From contig CM046863.1 in NCBI GenBank assembly GCA_025617745.1, forward strand, positions 4,226,160 through 4,290,159: a stretch of DNA of 64,000 nucleotides, in the 5' to 3' direction. This stretch comes from Heliocidaris erythrogramma (Eukaryota; Echinodermata; Echinoidea; Camarodonta; Echinometridae). Below the pieces are notes generated by a model. The model was not told where the DNA came from and made no database searches. It saw only the letters and a list, made by a program, of their open reading frames with translations. Shown one piece after another: positions 55,963 to 64,000 of the stretch. Numbering within the stretch: the stretch's first letter is position 1; every line of letters starts with the position of its first letter. Position numbers and translations under genes: made by a program.

Positions 55963-58900
55963 TTATACAGGCACTTCTGCTGTTGATAGAGGCTCCATTC
56001 CCTTACGTCTCCTACAAGCTGCTGCCACGAGAGGCGCTGTGATAAGAAGTCCACAGATGACGTCGATAAATCCTATCACGCAGAAAGATATGTTGTACGA
56101 TTTCGTCCTGTCGAAGATCCCACCTGAATATACAAATGAGAACAAAAGGGAAGGATAGCATTACAAGTATTATTTTTTTCAGCGATGCGATATGGTTTTT
56201 CATGACATTCTTTCAGAAAACAAAATACATAATTTTACCCCTCAGATTCCGTACGTTAAATCTTCGTCAAAACGAAATTTGTTTTGAGATGGACCTGGGG
56301 AGCGTTTCATCAAGCTTTTGTCAGTGATTTTTACTGACAAATTTGCTCTCAGCCAATCAGATGCAAGGATTTCAGTAGCTTATAACAGCTGTCGGTAAAA
56401 ATCACTGACAAAACGCTTGATGAAATGCTCCCCTGAATGTAAAACAGACTGAGTGAAACCATTGACTTGCATATTTGTCAAACAGCGATCACAAAGCTCT
56501 TCTCATTTATATTATGTGCTGACCACCAGTAATTAAAAAAATTCAATCGGCAAATCAGCAATTTTATAGCCTGTCGGCAAATTGCAAGAAATGACTTTGA
56601 GTGTTTTTGCATAAAAAGGAAATCTGGTCCGATATACCAAAACGGTCTGGCGACGGCTCTTTTTAGATTCGTAGCAAATGACACTATTCACCACAGAGAA
56701 AAACTCCATCCCTGTTTGTAACTCACCTAAGAGGGCACCACTGATAGGAAATCCAATACCAAGAGACACTAGTAGCATCGATACAGCTGCCTTGTACCGC
56801 TCTGTCGAGACTGCACCATTGACGATAATGAACTGCAGTGACGTCTTCGCTCCAAGAGAAAATCCGTTAACGAAAGACAGAAGGGACAAAAACCAGAACG
56901 TTGTGGCGCCATAGTTGACGAAAAATGCGACAGAAGAAAACATGTTCATTATAAGATAGGAAACCTCGTTGGGAATAAACTTCTTTGCTGTGAAGAATCC
57001 TATGCAGAACCGTCCGAATATATTGCCGACGCCTCCGGCTGTTGCGACGTAGACGGACATCTGCGAGTCAAAACCTTTTGCTTCTGCATTAGGAATGACG
57101 AAAAGTACCCAGCCATCGTAGGAGACGCCAAAGAGAATGGTCGCGAAGCAGATGCCGAAGAATACAGGGTAATCTTTGAAGAGATAGAGGTCGAATAACT
57201 CTGCAACACTATGACACCATCTGCCAAAACAAGTCCGATTCGTGTTGTCTTCGGGACAATCCTCAGCGGCAACTGCTTCTTTAACGGCTACGCTGTTAGA
57301 CGTGGTGTTGTACGATGCTACAAGTTCGTGATGGTGTTTGTTGTCAGAGGTTTCCACTTCAGACGCGAAGCTCGCAAAGCCATTTGGGGTTGCGTCCTCA
57401 GAGTTACTAATGCGGTGTATAATAACTTTGCTATCTGATTTACAGTTGGTGTTGGTGTTTTCCGAGTGTCTAAGATGACCGTTGCCCGTATGCCTTTGAT
57501 GTGGTATCAAGTCCTCTGTCTCACCTTGTGAATCAGCATCGAGAGAGGTCGCACCATTTTCTTCTTCACTCCCGTCTGTCCCATCTGGTGCCGACGAACA
57601 ATGACCGCTGTGCTCCCCTTCGACTTCTCCCCGCGTATCATCAAGAGGCACTTCTCCGGTTACCACTTCCTTCGCCTTTGGTACTGGCTCCAAGAGGGCG
57701 CCACTCACCAGAGTGTTCAAGTTAATGGCTCCTAGGAGCATCAAGGCACCCCTCCAGCCGTAGTTGGTGACAAAGACCTCGAATAGAAGTGGCAAGATCA
57801 TGAGACCGATCCCCCCTCCGGTCAGGTTGATACTGGAAGCAATTTCAAACAGGTCTGGGAAGTAGTCTACGGGACTGGAATTAGCTGGTAGGACTACCGT
57901 GCTGAAACCGATTCCTAAACCAAATAAAAAAAAAATCAGTTATTTCCTTTTCATCACCTATTGAAGGAAACAAAGAAATGTTATTTCCAGAAGAAGAAAA
58001 CAAATAGTCCACTTTACTACTCTTAATAGTAATAATAATATTGGGTATTTATATAGCGCTCGTATCCACCAATGGTGCTCAAGGCGCTCCAATATTACCC
58101 TGGCTTTAGCCGAGCTGCCCTATAAGGCGCTCAAAGCATTTCAAGGAATAAATTCCTACCAGGTACCCATTTACTACACCTGGGTGGAGAGTGGCAAATG
58201 TAGATTAATGTCTTGCCAAAGGACATTAGTGCCGCGGCGGGACTCGAACCGCGAACCATGAGATCCACAGTCCGGTGACGTATCCACTAAACCACGACGC
58301 CTCCACTCTTGAGTGAAATATTCCATCCATTGCGATTGTGCAGAGTTTTTTTTGGTTGTTTATACGGAGAGGTTTTTTAAGCAAGCATGCTAGATATCAC
58401 ACAAATATAAAAACATTGATAACACAAATAAAACCCACAAGAATGAACAAACATAAAATTTGCGCAGCATTGACAAGTTTTATTGAATTAACATGAAAAA
58501 GGAGATGTCGTTTCAACAGAATTAAAAACAAAACAAACGTTGTCTGGTTATTTCATGAAGTGTTTCCTGTTTCATTATCATTACGAGACTTTCCACCAAA
58601 AGATCTTACCTAAACCGAAAGCGGATACTAACTAATCCTGTTGGCAGGTGGCATATTACGTAAAGGTAATAACATGGTTAATTATTCCTTAACATCTTAT
58701 TCAAATATGTGTTACATTATCCAATGGCAAATTATGCCCCCCCCCCCCCCCCCCCCAAGCTTTACAAAGTCCTGGATCCGCTCCTTTGTTTCATTGAGGT
58801 TTTGCTTCTCTCTTCATCATTCCGTTATTTTGTTGTTGTTTCTTCTGAGGATATAAACATGCGAATATGGTTCTGATATAAATTTCCTGCTGTTGTCAAG

Positions 58901-61900
58901 GTTTTATTTCTATTCAATACATTGCTATCGTTTTTTGTTTCTAAAGAATACCTTCTTATTCAGTCAAGCATAATCTAAAAATTATGTACAACTTTGTTTT
59001 ACTGTAATGTGCCTTTACTTTGTTGAATTTTGTTCCTATAATTATTATATTCAGCATGCCTCCGTTTTGTTTTTTGTTTGATGATAACCTTATTATTATG
59101 TCATGATTTGATATCAATCAATAAATTTGAATTGGAAATAATATTAATAATAATAACCTTTTATTAACCCAGGGTAGCCACTTCAGTTATCAAACTGCTC
59201 TTCCAGCGGGCCCTGCATAGCATAATATGCTATTATTACCCTTCTCCATTCTAATATGCCGAGCGCCTAGCTCTAGGAGGCAGAAAGTCATATTTTTGAA
59301 GTCTTTGGTATGACTCGGCCGGGGTTCGCTCTAAGCAACTGAGCCAACATGCCCGCTTTGTGAGATTAAAAAAGCAGTATAGTTACCAAACATGAAGAGA
59401 GCAGCAGCAAAGTAAGGTCCAGTCATAGCAAAGGCGGACAAGATAAGCCCCAAGGATCCCACCAGACCACCGGCCATCACTACCTGACGAACAGAAAATC
59501 GCCTCAGAAGGGGGGTGTTCAGTACCGCTGTACGGGGAAATCAAGGCAGAGATCAGTCAATTTAGGCCGGTTCTGTAATGTATTCAAATTTATGCCTATT
59601 TTTTCTCTGAGCACCTATAATGACGAGCTATTCCATGAACCTACTTTTTATAAATGAGCCTCAATGCTTGGAATCCAGTTTGCATACATTACTTGTTGCT
59701 ATATCCGGCAAGTTTTCAGGTTGCCAAGAACAACCTTTGTTTGAAAGATATGTATAAAATTTGAATACATTACCGATGCGGTCTACAGCCCTGGAAAAAA
59801 TTATTAGACCAAGCTTCTGTAATAAAGGTAATATAATATGCATTCAAACTAATGAAAATAATTTGTTATGAATGAATAACAAATTCCAGCAACTGTACCT
59901 TGCTTTTATGATATTTTATTTCCTTCTTACCACAAATATAACACTTTCAATAACCATTCTTGGTTTAATACTTTTCCCATGGCTGTATTAAGAAAGGTGA
60001 TTTAAAAAAAAAATAATTGTACGGGCGGCACACAAATGCCGGGCTGTCAACTTTGGGGAAGTGCGGAGGGGGGGGGGGGGGGGGGGGGGGGGTGCGGAGG
60101 GGGGGGGGGGGGGGGGGGGGGGTATCAGATGTTTTCCTCCTCCATAATTCTTTGACTAGCAAAACATAAATAAATAAATTTTTAAAAATAAAGTTGTTTT
60201 TTTATCGGTTTTCTATATGTATACCCATAACTTTTGATTTTTTTTCAATGCAAAAAGAATCAAAATTAGTACTTTTATACATTGGCGTATCTACGGAGGA
60301 CACGGGGGGGGGGGGCATCGAATGGCGATAGAGCACGGGAGACATTGAAAGAAAGGATTAGCTGGAAAGGAACGGGGAAAAGAAGACGATAATCTGACCT
60401 TCTCCCACCGTTGCCGCCCCCTCCCCATGTTCCCAGTGCCCTATAGACACACGCTACGCCACTGCTTTTAATTTCAATGAAACTAGAGTTTGTTATAGTT
60501 ATAGTTTAGGACGGTCGAATCTTTGATACTTCCGATTTGATTTTGTCGGTCATACCCAAAACTACATGTACGTCATGAGCAATTATTCGGAATTTGACTC
60601 CACAGCGTCTTCCGATTCATACTGAATTTCATTCACAGTAATCATTACAATGCTTGTTTTTAGAAAAGTCAAGTGTGTCACGATTATTCATCGACAACTT
60701 GATACAATTAGCAGGAGCTTTCCCTAAATACTGATGTTGTGTTATCGATAGCCGGAACTAGCCAGAGAATTATACTGTCAGCGAAAAGAACGTGTCTAGA
60801 ATAATCTGTTCACATTCGTTAATCGGAGTTTTGAAAGTGAACTAGGGTTCATAATTCCGAAAATACATGTATAACAGGGTGCGTAAATCTGAAAATGAAG
60901 AATTATGACTTATAATTAGATTTTTTACTTTCCAGAATCGCGAACACTACTTCACTTTTCGGAAGTATATACGAACTTCGCAATATTAAACGGTAACATT
61001 AAACATTTTCGGAGTTCTGAACCTTCGCAAAATCGAGCATCTGAAGTTTACATTCATCATTTCTCGAGAATTCATCGGAATATGGGTGACAAAAATAACT
61101 CACTGATACTCCTTTCATTTCAAGATGTTTTCCTCATAATGCCAGATTTTGTATATTTCCCAAAAAAATATTTCGCATTATAACAAAGACACAAGTTTTC
61201 TCAAAGTGTTTTTCTTCGCCGCACCATGTGTGTTTATATTGATCCACTGACACGATTCAGAAGTCAAGAGGGAAATAGACAGTGATTTCCGTCGACTTTC
61301 AATGAACTTGATTTAACCATTCACCATCTGTTTCTAGAAAGCAAATACAAATAGTGCGATATCACTGAATTCCATTATTTATCGACTGCATCGATCAAAA
61401 TCCATGCTTCACTATATGGTATAGGCTACCTAACCACATGTAAGCTAGCTTAGTGTCGTCTAAAATTCACAATCGTTTCAGGATTAAGGGTCGCTGATTA
61501 AAATTAACTCATATAAGTATGATGTAAACTTCACAAAAGCAAAACACTCTATATTTGTGAATACCACAACCAAAACTTCTTTTTTTTTCAATTGATATTA
61601 CAAATTATTTTTCATAAAATCATATATCGTATTCAGAAACAATGTGTTGATAAAACTATGCGAGACTGAGATAATAATAACAATATTCCGCTTTTATATA
61701 GCGCCTAATACATCGGCGATGCCTCTAAGCACTTTACAGACTATTATTACCCCAGTCATCGGATTCTGTCATGCCTGCACACAGTGTAGGCACATTTGCC
61801 ACTCCCGGTATTGGGCCGTGGCGCTCACATTAAAGCAAACGACATTAACTTTCGCATCCTAACGGGTATTAGTAACACCTGGGTAGAGAGTGGCAACATG

Positions 61901-62919
61901 TAGATTAACGTCTTGCCAAAGGACGCTAGTGCTACGGTGGGATTCGAACCCCGGACCTCATGGATCACAGTCCGAGGACTTATCCACTGAGCAACAACAC
62001 CTCTACCTCGGCATGAGGTGAAACCTGATCATAGAGAGAGAGAGAGGGAGTGAGTGTGTGAGAGAGAGAGAGAGAGAGAGAGATTAGAGCTAGATGAAAG
62101 ACCGAGGGAGGAGTGAAAATAAGGTGGCGCGACAGAGAGAGGGAGAGGGAGAGGGGTAAAACAATGAGAGTTCGAGGGAGAGAAAGAAACACGAGACGTA
62201 GAGAGAAAGAGGGAGAGGGAGTGAAATGAAGAGAGATTGATGGAGATGCATGCAGAGACTAGAATGAGAGATAGATGGAAAGATTGTGCACGGTAGCTTA
62301 GCTAAATGCAATGGCGCATAAAGATAATAAAGAAATTTGCTAGTTTTGTTTGTGCTTCTAAAATTAAAACCTGGCATATCTGAATATAAACGTTTTCATA
62401 TATATTATTTTGCTTAAAAGTATTTAAAGAGGTAAATACTAATTCTACATCCTAATATTTTGGTTATGACTCTATTGAAATAAAATTTTGTTTTTTAATA
62501 ATTTTGTAAAATGCGTCTTTCCCGCGTTTTTACGCACCACGACCTTTTGCTATTTTAATGGCAAAACGTCGTGATGCGTAAAAACAATAGCTTAAGCAGA
62601 GATATATAATACTAAAAAGGTGAATGTGTGTTATAGAGGGAAAGATGGAGACAGAAAAGGTGAGAAAGAGAGAGGGGGGAGATATATATATAGAGAGAGA
62701 GAGAGGAATGAGATACTTACATAACCAGTACGTCGCTCCATGTGCCATGCCAATGATGGTCCCTATGTAAGCAGTCGATGTACCAAAGTCTGACGTCATA
62801 TCATTTAGAATGACCCCGAATGACCTCACAGTTCCGGTCTCCAAGAAGGAGACGAAGAACACACCCGTTAGGATGAACCATCGTTTGACTCCCCGAGTCA
62901 GCCGGTGACGAACCTCCAT
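55963..62919 (-). CDS. Monocarboxylate-transporter-like MFS protein (SLC16 type)
   Basis: Coding exons in transcript order: 62919-62721, 59527-59387, 57914-56727, 56123-55963 (complement). All GT-AG introns and phases agree; the product is 562 residues. The start is ATGGAGGTT; the ATG lies 21 codons into the open frame. The protein should have 12 membrane helices: six in the N-terminal half, including RSFGVILNDM, GMAHGATYWLS and the typical helix-5 motif YGWRGALMLLGA; a long acidic, Ser/His-rich cytoplasmic loop (about 190-360); then six more with GNIFGRFCIGFF and a last helix pair beginning IFDRTKSYNISF. MCTs move lactate, pyruvate, amino-acid derivatives or other small solutes across the plasma membrane, some with a proton. 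The usual first-helix DGGWGW signature is absent, so the substrate cannot be inferred and an orphan MCT-like carrier is likely. Confidence 0.88.
56295..56435. mobile_element. MITE, intact GCGTTTCATCAAGC family member
   Basis: CTGGGGAGCGTTTCATCAAG and CTTGATGAAATGCTCCCCTG are inverted. The core has CTCTCAGCCAATCAGATGCA and CAGTAGCTTATAACAGCTGT. It lies in the last intron of the transporter gene and serves as an empty-site reference for the Harbinger insertion. Confidence 0.85.
58027..58303 (-). mobile_element. Full-length tRNA-derived SINE
   Basis: On the minus strand: head GGCGTCGTGGTTTAGTGGAT (A box), GGTTCGAGTCCCGC (B box), then TGGCAAGACATTAATCTAC, GGTACCTGGTAGGAA, CTTGAGCACCATTGGTGGAT, GCGCTATATAAATACCC and an (ATT)n tail. 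It lies in a transporter intron. The tail matches the LINE at 24400-24972. Confidence 0.85.
58735..58757. repeat. Poly-C tract
   Basis: About 19 C followed by AAGC, inside a transporter intron. Part of a dispersed repeat with TCCTGGATCCGCTCC, like that near 14560. Confidence 0.7.
59145..59357 (-). mobile_element. SINE, different head
   Basis: On the minus strand, GGGCATGTTGGCTCAGTTGC and GAACCCCGGCC form a tRNA-like head. The body and tail have GCAGGGCCCGCTGGAAGAGC and TGGCTACCCTGGGTTAATAA, the second tail type. It adjoins transporter exon 2. Confidence 0.55.
59566..59787. mobile_element. MITE of the TAGACCGCTTC family
   Basis: The ends GGCCGGTTCTGTAATGTATT and ATACATTACCGATGCGGTCT are inverted. 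The interior TGCTTGGAATCCAGTTTGCA is shared with 1880-2117. Confidence 0.7.
60068..60122. repeat. Two poly-G tracts separated by TGCGGA
   Basis: Two G homopolymers of over 20 each with the same flank GTGCGGA, a local duplication in transporter intron 1. The lengths may be unreliable in assembly. Confidence 0.8.
60320..61660. other. Transporter intron 1, nothing recognised
   Basis: It is less AT-biased than its surroundings but holds no exon, repeat boundary or RNA gene that I can recognise. Confidence 0.35.
61665..62008 (-). mobile_element. tRNA-derived SINE, third tail type
   Basis: On the minus strand, GGTGTTGTTGCTCAGTGGAT and GGGGTTCGAATCCCACC form the head. TAATCTACATGTTGCCACTC and ACCCAGGTGTTACTAAT are in the body, and CTGTAAAGTGCTTAGAGGCA and GGCGCTATATAAAAGCGG lead to the tail. 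Confidence 0.75.
62032..62225. repeat. (AG)n-rich tract
   Basis: AGAGAG runs on the + strand, so a pyrimidine-rich stretch in the transporter transcript. A second such tract is at 62640-62705, close to the exon 1 donor (62720). Confidence 0.85.
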
Positions 62920-63119
62920 TATGACGTCACAATTAGTCAATAGTCACTATAGACACGTCAAAGAATGCTGAAAGAACAAGGGTAGAAAAAATATTAATTA
63001 CAGCGCATATTAAAGGACAATTAACCCCACGTGATATTCTAGATGCACCTATTGTCTGCTACGTCTTTCCATGGAGGCTGCCATTTTGTGCATGACACGG
63101 ATCATTAGGTACCATATGC

Positions 63120-63345
63120 ATTGATAATAGCCTACCTTTACAACAGACACGTCGCTTTGTTCTGATTGTATTACGATTGTTATTGGCCATGGGCCTAGAT
63201 AATTGACGACCCATGAGTTCTAATAGCCATCCTGTAAAGCAGATTCCTCGCTTTGTTTTTGGTATTGTTACGATTGTCTCCGTCCTTGACGTCAATTCTC
63301 CGTCCTTGACGTATATTTTTTATGAAGTATATTTTTTATGAACAA
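63120..63345. repeat. Local duplications upstream of the transporter
   Basis: Two diverged copies of a roughly 55-bp unit (about 63130-63185 and 63225-63280) share TCGCTTTGTT and TTACGATTGT. Then TCTCCGTCCTTGACGT occurs twice (63278 and 63298 region) and TATATTTTTTATGAA twice. TGACGTCA at about 63288-63295 is a perfect CRE. This may lie in the promoter of the minus-strand transporter, which is unproven. Confidence 0.5.
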
Positions 63346-64000
63346 ATTAAGACCTTTTAAAAAATATATAAAACTAAACTTACATTTCAGAATATGTGAC
63401 TTTATCTAATATATATTTGTCCTCTAAAAATCAATTACAAGTTAACGATGAAGGAAATTTTACTTGGGATGAAAAATATGTTCGTGTACACATAAAGTAA
63501 TGGCAGCCCCCTTATTATTGCTAGCAGACGATAACTTGGCTGGAAAATAGTGATTTATATCTATATCCTGTGTTTTTACATGAAATTGCATGTATCAAAT
63601 AAGAGGCATATACTACACCATTCAAAATAAGCTAATTCATACGCTGAGGTTAATTTCCCTTTAATATATCTCCATAAAATGTAATACTTCTCAAGTGATT
63701 TGATGTACAAGTACATGCATGTTTACCATCATCGTGAATAATCATTCATTTAAGATGATTTTTTATATACTCGCAATCATCACGGTATCTATATCGTTGA
63801 TAATGCTTTGGATTCAACGAATTTCTGCTTGCTGACTTGATGCACATTATTTTTTTCTCTCTCAAGATCATATCATATAAGATGACTGCAGCCCGGCTCA
63901 CATGCACGAGGCGTGATTTGCTGACGTTAGGCATGCGTCAGTGACTGCTATGTCTTTTGCGCTTAATGAAGGAGTCATATCCTTTAAAAAAAGTGATTGC

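Noticed and set aside
56533-56726. C-terminal extension of the transporter past GALLG in the open frame
   Set aside because: A GTGAGT donor follows GGTGCCCTCTTAG, and the residues beyond it do not look like a membrane protein. The exon at 56123-55963 supplies the proper last helix in phase.
58210-58303. tRNA gene on the minus strand
   Set aside because: The A and B boxes are good, but the head is joined to a SINE body and tail and is repeated elsewhere. The same holds for 1680-1770, 22830-22905 and 61920-62008.

Overview
The window is nuclear DNA from a metazoan. It is AT-rich, has many introns and is crowded with repeats. Several signs suggest a deuterostome marine invertebrate, most likely an echinoderm such as a sea urchin: one B-Myb-type Myb gene, CR1/L2-like LINEs, tRNA-derived SINEs with ATT tails, a Harbinger transposon, and many palindromic MITEs and long C, CT and CTT runs. 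The species assignment is inference.

Three host genes can be assembled with every splice phase agreeing. (1) A CD225/dispanin two-helix membrane protein, + strand, 6987-9901, four coding exons, 165 residues. (2) A B-Myb-like R1R2R3 transcription factor, + strand, 16109-38938, 17 coding exons per transcript, 695 residues. (3) A monocarboxylate-transporter-like MFS protein, - strand, 62919 down to 55963, four coding exons, 562 residues.

The most interesting feature is in the Myb gene. Two tandem 104-nt exons (20399-20502 and 20963-21066) each encode the same part of DNA-binding repeat R2. Both fit the flanking exons, but using both or neither shifts the frame into an early stop. This is the arithmetic of mutually exclusive splicing, here exchanging helices 1 and 2 of R2 while keeping the DNA-reading residues. 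The intron between them can form a hairpin, and the pair is flanked by foldback elements.

Between the Myb and transporter genes lies a nearly 7-kb Harbinger-type transposon (44654-51640). It carries a SANT-like accessory gene with a polyglutamine tract and a relic transposase on the opposite strand. It sits inside an older MITE and is flanked by a 3-bp CTG duplication. The transposase lacks the exons for the first two catalytic aspartates, and an LTR-like insertion lies at its first splice donor.

Layout: 1-6.9 kb, repeats and simple sequence; 6.9-9.9 kb, CD225 gene; 10-15.7 kb, intergenic with a LINE; 15.8-38.9 kb, Myb gene, its introns filled with MITEs, SINEs and LINE ends; 39-44.6 kb, repeats; 44.6-51.7 kb, Harbinger in a MITE; 52-55.8 kb, MITEs and an 11-bp array; 55.9-62.9 kb, transporter; 63-64 kb, its upstream flank. 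The three host genes have no obvious shared function.
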